Origin: Elmis aenea
Taxonomy: Eukaryota; Arthropoda; Insecta; Coleoptera; Elmidae
Direction: 5' to 3'
DNA: 64,000 nucleotides
Assembly (NCBI GenBank): GCA_947652605.1
Contig: OX393577.1
Coordinates: 32,243,466-32,307,465, forward strand
Under the pieces are notes generated by a model. That model had not been told where the DNA came from. It did not search any database and saw only the letters and a list, made by a program, of their open reading frames with translations. Numbering within the stretch: the stretch's first letter is position 1; each line of letters begins with the position of its first letter. Below, one piece after another: positions 32,367 to 43,470 of the stretch. Both the position numbers and the translations under genes were made by a program.

Positions 32367-32896
32367 TAGTGATTGCAATACCGGTATACCGTATACCGGT
32401 ATACCGTGCAATTTTACAATACCGAAATACCGTCTCATTTGATGGTCTAATACCGGTATTCGGTATTATTTTATTTTTTTAATTTGATTTTTATTCTTTA
32501 ATAGTCTCTTTTACAATTCATAGTTGTAATAATATAAAAGGACGTTAATTATACAACTGCAACTAAAGAACATAAACAAATAACACTAACGATGGAGCAA
32601 AAATTGCAGTCTGCCATAAATAAAAAAATAGCAATAAATGCAAAACACAAAATCGTGTCACAAAATGATGTATTTAAGTTAATTAAAAGAGATATGAGAT
32701 TATTAGAAGACGAAGGACTTAAAGGGAAATACCTAGAAATAGTATATGCCTATCTCCTAACAATTCCACCAAGTGTTAAATTGGAGCGAGCGTTTTCTGG
32801 GGCAGGAAAATTTTGTACCAAAGTTCGTTCATGGCTTAGCGATGAAATAAATGATGCCTTATGCTTTTTAAAGTCTCACTTTAAAAATAGTTGAAA
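32367..32896 (+). mobile_element. hAT element remnant with ACCGGTAT-rich left end
   Basis: Left end tagtgattgcaataccggta resembles the end of the hAT at 21,865 and is followed by repeated ataccggtat words. A transposase C-terminal frame (32,592-32,894) follows. The right end is lost where a foldback element starts at 32,907. Confidence 0.75.
32592..32894 (+). pseudogene. hAT transposase C-terminal domain
   Basis: 100-residue frame with an ATG but lacking the BED finger and catalytic region. Seen: YLLTIPPSVKLERAFSGAG then FCTKVRSWLSDEINDALCFL, the hAT dimerisation signature (ERxFS..G..CTK.R..L....ALCFL). The frame is intact to its natural stop, so it is relatively young, but the element is truncated. 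Confidence 0.85.
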
Positions 32897-32906
32897 TGGC
32901 AATATA

Positions 32907-33838
32907 CAGGGTGTCCCGGCCAAGACGAATTATTCGATAGCTCTGTTATTAGTTATATATTTAAAAAAGTTCAATATAAAAGTTGTTTGTTATCATTTAC
33001 TACATAACCTAAAATTATTATCAACTATACATAGTGTTTTGTTTTTGCGCTCTGATACCAAACATTGTTTTTTTATATGGAACACCTTGTATATTTTGTA
33101 ATTTTTGGATGTAAAATTAAATTCTCTTTCAAAAATATTATAGGTTATTCATGTCTAAAATGAACCATTTTTGAGTTATTGACGTTTTTTTGAAAATTTT
33201 GACAGTTGCAGACCTTTATAAAAATATTTATATTTATTAACATAACAACACCGGAGCAATTTACTCTGGTAATTTATTAGACAATAGTGTCATAGTGATT
33301 GTTGATTGGTTAAACTTTTAAAATAATATACAGGGTGTTCGTTTTACTCGGTCCATTTCGCTAAACTTTAAACGAATGTAAGTAATTTTTTTTAAATGGA
33401 ACACCCTATATATTTTTACATTTTCTTGTAGAAAATTTAATTATCTTTCAAAGTTATTAAGCATGTTTTATGTCTAAATATAATATTTTTGAAGTTATAT
33501 CGTTTCTTATGATTATTTGCGAGTATTTTACCTAAAATATCGGTAGTAGCCTTTGAAAAATCAAAACAATTTGTATGAACTGTCAACCAAAACACTTAAT
33601 CAGCACAATTTTCACTATTATGCCACTAAAAATCCATATTTTTTAAGAACTGTAGATACACAGCATTCTGGTGTTATTTGATCCCATTTATGCTGTGTAT
33701 CTACAACTTTTAAAATAATATGGATTTTTAGTGGCATAATAGTTTAAATTGTGCCGATTAATTGTTCTGGTTGACAGTTCATACAAATTGTTTTGAATTT
33801 TCAAAGGCTACTACCGATATTTTAGGTAAAACCTCTCA
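32907..33838 (+). mobile_element. partial copy of the composite foldback
   Basis: CAGGGTGTCCCGGCCAAGAC start; left outer arm, then the inner foldback (CAGGGTGTTCG at about 33,331) with both of its arms up to ttttaggtaaaacc. The right outer arm is missing. The empty target of the 140-bp element is preserved near 33,277. Confidence 0.8.
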
Positions 33839-34204
33839 TAAATAATTATATTTTACGCTATTCTTGTTATACATATACCTTACTTTAATGATTTAGGTTT
33901 TATACGTTTTTATGCTACTTTTATTTTTGGCCTGCATAAGGAATAATTAATAGCTTTGTTAAAACAGAACATTAATTTTTCTATATTGTTAGTTAGGTTC
34001 TCAATTTTAGGGATTTAATTTACACATTTGTGAGCTCTATACAAAACAGTAGTCCTTAATACCTATATGGGTAAAGTGTATATGTATATAAAAAAACAAA
34101 CATTATGGTTGCCAGAAATGTCAATCATATTACATCATTTATAGGTAAGTTTTTTGCCTCTTAAATCATGTTTTAAATTAATCATCGATGTAACTGGTTT
34201 AAAC
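33839..34204. other. unassigned interval
   Basis: AT-rich, no gene or defined repeat seen. Confidence 0.5.
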
Positions 34205-34380
34205 CAGTGGTGCACCCGGGGTGACAAAGGGCACTCCCCCCAAGTAACAAAGTTACTCTCGGCCCGCTTGAGCGCTACTTCCCGACTTGCCAGGCTTCTT
34301 TATTTTATTGAATTTGCAATAAAAATATTTTTATCCGTTAAACCGCCCCCCTTCAAGATTAAATCCTGAGTGCGCCACTG
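34205..34380. mobile_element. 176-bp hAT-like solo element
   Basis: CAGTGGTGCACCCGGGG at the left and GAGTGCGCCACTG at the right are inverted hAT-type ends. The duplicated target is not clear. Non-coding. Confidence 0.5.
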
Positions 34381-35108
34381 TCCAAACAATGAAACTATAT
34401 ATATTTGGAGTGCACGTATAGGATACTGTATACCAGTGTTTTTCAACCTGTGTGAAAATAAAATCAAAAATAAATGAACAGTTTTTGCAAGAACGCTGTT
34501 TGAGATTCGAGTTTAGACCTGGGGATCTCGTTTACTATAATAGTTAGAGTTTAGGTTTAAATTTGGAAAAGTAACTGAATTCGGTGCTTATTAATAATCT
34601 AAAAAGATATGTTAAAAATCGTCTATAAGACCTTTGAAGTATGAAATATTTCAAATTTGTAAAACATTGCATGGTAATCACTAATTGTTTCTAGGTCGAT
34701 TCGTTTTTGTTTTATGACAACCAACTTTATTTTCTCCTTTGGGAGCAATTTTGCTATTTGTAATGTAGAAGTAAAATACCATGTGTGATACATCAATGAA
34801 TAAAAAAAATCTATTTGAATATGCAAATGAAAAAAAATGCCCCTGCAAGAAAAAATTAAGTTGGTTGTCATGAAACAAAAACGAATCGACCTACAAAAAA
34901 ATAGTGATGACAATTCGATTCAGCTTAAAAATGTTTTTACACATTGGAATTATTTTATACTCCAAAGAAGTTATAGACGATTTTCAAAAATCGTATTTTT
35001 AAGGTTACCGAGATCTTCACGTTTATAATCAAGACAACCGAGTAACATTTTCAAAATAGGACATGAGTCCAATTTTGTTTACATATTTAATGGGAGTAAA
35101 AGAAACAG

Positions 35109-35222
35109 AGATGGGGAGTCGGCAGAAAAATAAACGACTCCTGACTCTTGACTCCTAGAATCGGTATTATTTAAAACCGACTTCGATTCCCGATTTCAAC
35201 TCCCGACTCCCGACTCCTTCAA
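35109..35222. repeat. GACTCC-rich block, probable hAT end
   Basis: The word gactcc or its variants (gactcctgactc, cccgactcccgactcc) occurs many times on the plus strand and once inverted (ggagtcgg at the left). It resembles the subterminal repeats of the other hAT elements here, but no termini were found. Confidence 0.45.
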
Positions 35223-36483
35223 TTAATGCACTACCCAACTACCCTAAAGAACATTAGGGAAAACCGGTTAAAACCAATCTACTGAATATTTTCAATACCG
35301 TTTATGTTGTTGAACAAAAAAACAAAATGTCCCCTTTTCATTCTTAAAAAAAATCGGCTGAAATCGTTATTTGCCATTTCTGATAAGAAGTTGCTTTTTT
35401 GATCCACCTTAACTTTTTAACAATTTAGAGCAAACTTTTTAGGAATATATAAATGGTGACGTTTAAATTGAATCACACTGTACCGTGGGGTTAAAACCGA
35501 AAATAATGTTGTTGAATCCCTAGTGTTCGTTAAAGCTTTACATTTTACAATTAATTTGATGGCTAGTGCTGTCGTTTACAGAGTACAGTGAGATACCGTG
35601 TAATTACAGGACGAATTAAGTGGTTGATTAAACAGAAGCTGATAATTGGGGGTCGGTAATTAGTGCAGGTTTGCCGTAGTATTAAATGCTTGTTCGATGA
35701 AGCCCAGCATTGCATGTGTCACACCGTATATACAATGCAATCTGGTATAGAGATACATAGTGTAATTGCTCTTATAATTACAGTCCTTTACCCTCTAGCG
35801 TGGTTTGTTTTTTGAAATGTATATGTATTATTGTAGTGATAAGTATGGAACTAAATTTATTGTGTTGTTATATTAACCACGTTAGATAATTGAGTTTTGT
35901 TGTACTATCATGCTGGTACTCTCGGATATTTGGTATTGATCTTGCTTCTTTTCATATTGGCTTATAAAAAATTTCGAAATGACTACTAATGCCAGCCAAA
36001 TAAAATTGTTGCAGTGTATCGTCGATTAGCTAAATATAAATAATAACGCATGACGAATTGAAAAACGCTTGTCTGTCCTAGTAGGTATATTTAAAATATG
36101 CAATTTTTTTCTTAACTAAAACGTCTCTTACCAGCATACTTTTGCACATCATTTGAACATAGGCACATACCGGGTGTAACTGAATTCTGGAAAACTCAAT
36201 TTTTTTCTTTCGTTTTGGACATTTTAGACACATGATATTTGTAAAAAACTGGATTATTTGAATAGATGTACACTATTTTCCACTTCCGGTTTATTTCAAT
36301 TAGAACAACCTGTGTATTTTTACATTTCTGGAAAGAGGAAACAATTTTGGTTACAACTGCACCGTTTTGGTTAATTTTTATAACCTCAAATAATTTTTGG
36401 ACGAAAATTTATTCTTCACTCCATTTTTGGATTGTCATTGAAAACACTACGATTTTCATTTTTCCACTTAAATTATTTAATTA
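35223..36483. other. unassigned interval
   Basis: No gene, RNA or defined element recognised. Confidence 0.5.
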
Positions 36484-36939
36484 TAGGATGTTGACTAAGA
36501 GTATCGTACATAGGACTTTACGATGCAAAATTAAATAGTTATAAATATTACCTCCCCTGGTTATTTGACGACAAAAGGATGAACGTAAAAGTTGTTCAGA
36601 ATCAAAAATTGCTTAAGATTTTTAACTTCGAGCATCTAAAATTCGGATCCGGAGGATTGTTCTGCCATAGGCAACCTCAGTTTCAGATGCACATTGTTAA
36701 GTTGCATAAAATCCATATAAACTATAGAAAACCAGACTGTAGCGATATTTTTTAAGTTTTCTCAAAGGAAGCGGAAATACTAACCCAATTGAAAATGCAA
36801 GTAAAGAATCTTACGTAGTAATTCTAAACAACTTTTACATTTACACTTTTGTCGTAAAATAATCAGGGGAGGTAATATTTGCAACTATTTAATTTTGCAT
36901 GGTAATGTTCTATGAAGGATATTCTCAGTCAACATCCTG
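36484..36939. mobile_element. foldback element
   Basis: TAGGATGTTGACTAAGA at the left and TCTCAGTCAACATCCTG at the right, next to TA; arms share attacctcccctggttattt against aataatcaggggaggtaat on opposite strands. Confidence 0.7.
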
Positions 36940-38669
36940 TATGTATAATTCACTTGTGCTTTTGAAAGCTATATGTTTATTCGGTATTCTAAATTCGTAT
37001 GATCTAAAATTGGAACACTATATGTAGCGAAACATTGCAGATGTTTTATTATCGGCCATTTTGACTCGTAAACGACGACTAACAATGTAACAACAATATT
37101 CAATATACATGTTAATTTACGACAATTAGCTTTCTTGATAGCGTTGGTTTACTCAAAAAGGAAAAGACTTAAGAACACTAACGCTCAAAAGTTTGTCTTC
37201 AATAATGCCTTCGTCACATTTATGAGATTAGATTTTTTTTTTTTTTGCAACGTTTACTAATCTTCAAGACAAATTACTGATGCAGATTATATTTAATAAA
37301 TAAATCGTGGGGAATGGATCGGCGAATAACAAATTCTTTGCAGTGTGGAATACAATAGGGGGGTTCTAGTTGGCAAATTTGAATTGCAAATGAAGTGTGT
37401 TCCATATTCCTATTCGAAGTACGCCAAGACTGCAACGGCTCACAGAGATATTGAACTGTGAATGTAAATCTCTGATGCTCAGTTTCATTCAACTATTTTT
37501 GCATATATAAACACGTCTTCTTGTTCAGTATAAAAAAATCATGTACGTGTATAAATGCAGATATTATATACAGCTGTTTAGCTTTATGCTTTTGCATTGT
37601 TCTACATTTTGTAATATACGCTTATAAATAAAATATAATGTAGAGTTTACAATTTCAATTTAATTTCACAATGCAACTTAAATAAGGTAACATGAATAAG
37701 TTAATTAAGAATCGCATTTATAAGAATACCTTTTAGATATGCTAAATCAGTTCAAGACTCTCATTTCTTCGTCAGTTGCATGAATTATAAAGGGTTAGAA
37801 GAAAGTCGAGGAACGGTGGATTATCTTAGTTGTTTTCAATCTTTTTATTTTGTAATGTGACTGGAATATATGGCCAAAAACAAAAAAATTATTGATGATA
37901 TTTCAATTTTTTCATTTCCGGTTTAGCAGAAATGGCTCAATTTAATTTTTTAAAATGAAAAACCCTGTATATTTTTACATTTTCGGATGCAAAATAAAAA
38001 AATGCATTCAGAAACATTATCATCAAGATTTTATTTTAAAACAAAGTAAATAAAACAACTAAAAAAACGAACTAACACAAAATCAAGATACATGTAACTA
38101 AGAGGTACCGTACATGTAACTACTGTCAGTTTTTTTCCAAATTTTATTCTTCACAAAAACGTTTAAAATTTTTGGATTTTAAAGTTGATTATAGTATGTC
38201 TTTATGGCTGATACCGTTTAAATTTTGACGTTTATTTAAACAAAATCATCAACAAAAGTGTTCACACGTAATTTTTTTTAAAAGGATAAAAAAACCACAC
38301 TAGCATAATTTAAAAAAAGTTTAAAACGAATTAAAATTTCCAAATTATTTTATGTCATTGAATGCAGTTGTTTTCGACATTAATAATAGGTACACAACGT
38401 TTATTATGATCCATATATTGTATATTTTTGAAATTTTTTATTTGCACCACATTAATTCTTCAGTTGATGTTAATAAAATACCTAAATACATGTGTTAAAT
38501 GCGACTTAGGTTATCGGTGCAAAAAATACGGAATTCTCAGAAGGGTACTTAGATTAACCACTGAGAAATACATAAAAAAGCAACATAAGGCTCCCTTTTG
38601 TACGAATGAAGTTTCAAACTTGTACAAGATGTGTGACTACAAATGGAAAAGTTTTCAAATTCTCTATTC
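36940..38669. other. unassigned interval
   Basis: A CCCTGTATA word near 37,963 hints at a decayed foldback end. No gene recognised. Confidence 0.45.
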
Positions 38670-38866
38670 CAGTGTTTCTCAAACTTTTTACTCTAAGAAC
38701 CCCTTCTTAAATTAAAAGCTTACAGAGTACCCCAGTGAATTGTTTTGTAGACAATATTTTTGTTGTAATGTTATATTTGGATGTTTTCCGAACATTATAA
38801 AAAGGCTCCCTTTAGAAGAATTCAGGAACGCCCAGGGGTCCGCGAACCACACTTTGAGAAACACTA
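38670..38866. mobile_element. 197-bp hAT-like solo element
   Basis: CAGTGTTTCTCAAACTTT at the left and TTTGAGAAACACTA at the right. Flanks ctctattc and ctttatac match at six of eight positions, consistent with an old 8-bp duplication. The aagaacccc/aggggtcc words near each end are typical of this kind of solo hAT. Confidence 0.65.
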
Positions 38867-39662
38867 CTTTATACAATGAAAATTTTTGTAGGATGTACAA
38901 GAGCGTGGTATTCGGATAGGGACCTCTCCTGTTTTGCAGTATAATGCGGTCCTGTCTCCCCTTTTTCATGGAAACACGACATAGTGTACTCTTGCAAGAT
39001 CAAGCTCGCGTTAACTGTGCAATTAAACTACGCGAACGATAACACAAACTGCGGGATTCGCAAACAACTGTCACCTGCAGCTCCAGAGCGCAGTTAAATC
39101 GAACAATTAACAAAACAGGGTTATGTTAATTAGTTGGAATTTTAATGAGAAGACTTGACATACAAGAGAAAATGGTTTTATTTGACAATGCAAAATTACT
39201 TTCTTGCTGCATTCTAAATTTGCTTCAAAGTTGTATGCATAACATTAGGATTGAGGTAAGACATCGCTTTAACTGAGTTGATTGTTTTTGGCTTTTATAA
39301 AACCGTATATAATAAAAAAGATTGTATTACCTTGGGCATAAAAAATCTTAAGCTGCAATTTAATATTGGGGAATATATTTACGCAATGTTTTTATTTTCA
39401 TTCCACACAATTTTTTTCGGGAAGCATTCTAGGACAGTGTTTCATGTAAAAAATAAATAAAAAAATTACCTTTTCTCGACTATGGAAACCTGTTAGATAA
39501 ATTTAAAAAGAAGTAAAATAAATTAAAAATATACGTACCATTGAAGAAAGAGTATCATAGTAGAAAAGCGAAGCAAGTTTTATTGTAATTTGCTTAAATA
39601 TAAATTGCAGACTTGATCTGTGCACAAACATTGGTCTAGGTCTAGAACTCTAGGGTCTAGGG

Positions 39663-39961
39663 CAGCGGTGGGCAAACTTTTTTTGAAGAGGGCCAGTTTG
39701 CGCAAATAATGTGACTAAAAGGGCCGAAATTAAAAAAAAAAAAATTATAATAGTAAGTAACTTATTAGTAATGTGTAAGTTGGGAGCGACAAAAATTAAG
39801 GTATAAAAAAGCTATACATGATTTAAATTTTTTATTGGCCGCAGTAAAGGTAAGTTTTTACTACTAGGTGTACCTAGTAATTCATGTAGGACAGCATGTA
39901 AAACGATCAAGGGCCGCAAAGGGCCGCTTGCGGCCCGCGGGTCGCGGTTTGCCCACCGCTG
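39663..39961. mobile_element. 299-bp hAT-like solo element
   Basis: CAGCGGTGGGCAAACT at the left and GTTTGCCCACCGCTG at the right; flanks gtctaggg and atctagga match six of eight. Interior has agggccg words on both sides. Non-coding. Confidence 0.75.
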
Positions 39962-40159
39962 ATCTAGGACCTAGGGCGTTACTTAAGCTACATTCTGACG
40001 CAAGCTGATCAAGTCCTTAGTTTTATATTAAGAAGTAGCTCTACTCCTCTACTAGCAGTAATGAATAATAAGTAATGGCTTTAGCTGTGCAATGTAAAAG
40101 TAACGGACACAAAAATTATTCAGGCAAATACTTAACTACCACAGTGCATGTAATTTATA

Positions 40160-40500
40160 CAGGGTGTCCCAGTTATCGCGAGCAGCATGGGGATCTTGTA
40201 AAAGGTAATAGATACAGAGTTACTTAAATGAGTCAAAATGATCTATTAAAAAGTAACTGTTCTATGAAAAAACATCTTGAAAAATTAATAGTTTTTGCAC
40301 TATTCATAAAAACAAACAAATTACGTTTTTGATTTTTGCTTATAACTTGCTTATTTGAAGTCATACTCAAAATAGTTTTTTGTGTTGATAAGAAATTTGT
40401 TAATACATTTTACCTATTTAAAAAAATTTTAAATACGGGTTGTACTTATGTAGTAGGCTGTGACATCATTAGAAAGAGAATTTTTCTCGTTTAAAGTATT
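40160..40500 (+). repeat. partial copy of the inner foldback of 26,453-27,323
   Basis: CAGGGTGTCCCAGTTATCGC then agcatggggatcttgtaaaa and tcaaaatgatctatt, parallel to 26,563-26,690. The right arm is absent. Confidence 0.65.
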
Positions 40501-41910
40501 GGTTGTTAGGTTTATCTTTAACAATAAGTAACTCATTACAATAATATTGTATTTACTAAGTTTAATCAAAGTGGCCATTAAAAAAAAAAAAAATATAACT
40601 TAAATAAACTAATTGTACTCAATTAAACACAAAAACTTAAATAATTGAAGATATTTTTTACATTTCATAATTTATGATTTTTCACTAAGATACTGTTCGG
40701 TACTATTTACTTTAAATTATTATAACATGCTTTCAAATTGTGGCCTACTCTTTAGGGGAATAAAAATTTAAGATCTGCCCTTTATACCTGGTGTAAATGC
40801 CACACTTCATTTACACCCGGTATAAATAATAATGTTTTCCTAATTGTAAGTAAATTTCTTTTTATTTGATGAACCCTACAAATACAGATGATTAATATAT
40901 CTACTCTAGCGTAAAATGTCCTTATTTTTGATTCAATGTCCCCAATATGTATTTACGGGACTATTGTGTTTCCCGATTTCATAATTTCCATATTTTTAGT
41001 TATCGTACACAAATGATTTACAATAAAATGTTGATATTTCTTAAAAGTTGTAGGTAAAACTATATTTTCTTGTTGCTCCTTGTTTATTGCTCCCGAACTT
41101 TGGTCTTATTCGGACACAAATATCAACGATCGAATTCGATAATTACTAACCAAGATTGTGTGTAGTGTGTTATTTTTAGTCGTCATGTACCGAATTTCAA
41201 TTGTACCGATCTGGTCACCTTACACTAGCGGACAACCTACGCAACAAGTCATATATCTGTTCAAAAATGTTTTTATTTAATACATTAGTGTTTATATAAT
41301 GTACACTTTATATGTGCTTCGTAAAGAAATTTAAACATAACCATGTGAAATGTTTGTCTATCTTTAATTTTGAGGTAATACGTTTCTTAATATTTGGGTA
41401 ATGTCCATGTAATTACTTTCTGCGCGAGTTTTGTAAACGAAATACAAAGACTTGTTACGAAGCAATAAGCTAATCCTTAGGGATTCTTGGTAATACAGTT
41501 TAGACCGTCATCTAACTTTACGGTAATTAAAGTCACATCTAAGCCAACTTAGCGCCACACTGTTGTGGATACTTTCAAGTTTTGTAGAAAGTTTTCCTTT
41601 AAAACTAGCAAGAAAGCACTTAAGATTACCTGCAGTTACACTTTATGACAAAAGTTTTATCTCATTTTCCAGTACAATTTTAAATTAGCGTTATCAGTAA
41701 AGTATTTAGAAAAGGTGAAAATAAATTATATTTGTTTCCGAGATTGTCTTAACAAGATACAATCGAAAGTTTTAAATTAACTTTTTTTTGCAGCTTTGAA
41801 TTAAATTTTAACAAAACATTTAATAGGACGATTAAAGCACGGGCATCGTGTTTCAGTATTTTATATTGTGACGAACCGTACTGTACTTAGGCCGCACTGT
41901 TAGAGAAGAG
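40501..41910. other. unassigned interval
   Basis: No gene, RNA or defined element recognised apart from a short inverted pair, taccnggtgtaaatg / catttacacccggta, near 40,787-40,825. Confidence 0.45.
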
Positions 41911-42343
41911 GGAGCCGCAAGTTGAAAGATTCAAATATGGAATGTTCAAATTTGTTAAATGCACCGGTAGAAAAATTCATATCTTGAATCGTTCAACGCT
42001 GGAATCACTCAACGCAGAAATCATGCAACGATGGAACCATGCAACACGGGAATCGTTCATCGCTGGAAAGCTCAAATCTGGAATCCAGAAATTAAGAATT
42101 TTTGCTGCCCCTATATTACAACAGCCAAAGTATAATATAATTACAGAACATTTTCTTTTATATTTTATCTTAACCATTGTACAGTGGAAGATAAAGATAT
42201 CATGTTAATGGTAACGCAAGGATTACAAATTGGGACAAAGTTGCGTAATAATAATGCTTAGTCAATTTCAAAAAGAAAGTAAAAGAATTGAATAAGATTT
42301 GAACATTCCATATTTAAATGTTCCAGATATGAATGGCTTACCC
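41911..42343. mobile_element. 433-bp element with 16-bp degenerate repeats and an 8-bp duplication
   Basis: Flanked by exact gagaagag copies (41,903-41,910 and 42,344-42,351). Ends ggagccgcaag and cttaccc are weakly inverted; inside, aaatatggaatgttc (left) and gaacattccatattt (right) are inverted copies. From 41,990 to 42,080 about six degenerate 16-bp units of the form AACGCTGGAATCATTC follow one another. An 88-residue reading frame across it reflects the repeat. Confidence 0.6.
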
Positions 42344-43039
42344 GAGAAGAGTACTTATTAGGTACTCTTATATTTATTGTTGTTAATTATGGCTCGTGAT
42401 CGTCTTTGTATGATGGTTGGACCCTTAAACGTTGTTTTACGTAGTACACAGGTCTAGAGCAATTATTACACAGTATGAAACAAATAAAACACAACAATTT
42501 TAACAACAAACTCCTTTATGTTCCGAGCGGCTGTACATTTCTCGGTGGTTGGTTCTTAACTACCTAAGCGCGACTGTCCCAAAATTTTAGGTTTCCTGTT
42601 GCTAGCCCTTTTTTATTGTCGTGGCCTCTTAGTCATTCTTTCCTATAAACACATATTTGTGTGAGTAGTTTGTTCTAGTCATGATGTAAAAAATCATAAA
42701 CAAATCTTTTGTTGATTGACGAAACCCAAATACTGACTTTGTAGAACTCAAGTTATGACCGTAATATTTTAACGTTAATGTGTTGTTGAATTCCCCATAA
42801 CTTGGCCCTTTTGAAGTGTTACAGTTTCAGTATCTGATGCGCTAGTATTTGTTTCAATGTTATTCATTTGAAAGTAAATGAATCAACACTGAGGTAAAAT
42901 AAAATAATTAATCCCCGGCGGGGTGTCACAATATAAAAGGTTCGTTCAACTAAAACCCATCTTTTGTTTAAAAAAGATTTATTTATAAAAATAATTGAAT
43001 AAAGTCGCCATGTTTGTCATGGCGTGTATCTTATTGTCA
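42344..43039. other. unassigned interval
   Basis: Nothing recognised apart from the approach to the mariner remnant. Confidence 0.4.
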
Positions 43040-43470
43040 CCCAGCGACAGATACTTTGTTAATAACATTCATGTGGCTGCTTGCTGTTTGTACTTTTGTG
43101 CCGCCAAAGATATTAAAATCATTTGGTGACATATATGTGCTGGAGGGCGGATGCTCTAAAACTTCTTACTTCATACGCTGTATATTTCCTTTTGCAACAT
43201 TGGCAACATGAGGTGAGGGCGAGCATTGTCGTGCAGTAGAATGACCCCAAGCATTACTTTTTCTGAACGCTTTTGTCTGATGGCCTCACGAAGTTTGTCA
43301 GGTTTGATTGTATAGGTACACACTTACTGATTCTCTGCTTATGAGAAAGATAATGGACAGGGCCTGCACTTATACTGACAATTTCTAAAATTTGTCTTTT
43401 GTTGATGTAGTACCTGGCTGTGGTTTATCCGTATCTTACATTTTTAAATTTTCTGCACTACTCCTTTACA
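43040..43470 (-). pseudogene. mariner transposase remnant
   Basis: On the minus strand, in broken frames: a helix-turn-helix-like piece (ILEIVSISAGPVHYLSHKQ), then, after a deletion, KPDKLREAIRQKRSEK, VILLHDNARPH with a catalytic Asp, a stop, and HPPSSTYMSPNDFNIFGG, which corresponds to the usual HPPYSPDLSPNDF block. The Tyr-Ser-Pro-Asp tetrapeptide is altered, so a catalytic Asp is lost. Several frameshifts. Confidence 0.75.

Noticed and set aside
41942..42208. 88-residue frame with Glu/Ser-Leu-Asn repeats
   Set aside because: It follows the degenerate 16-bp tandem units of a mobile element.
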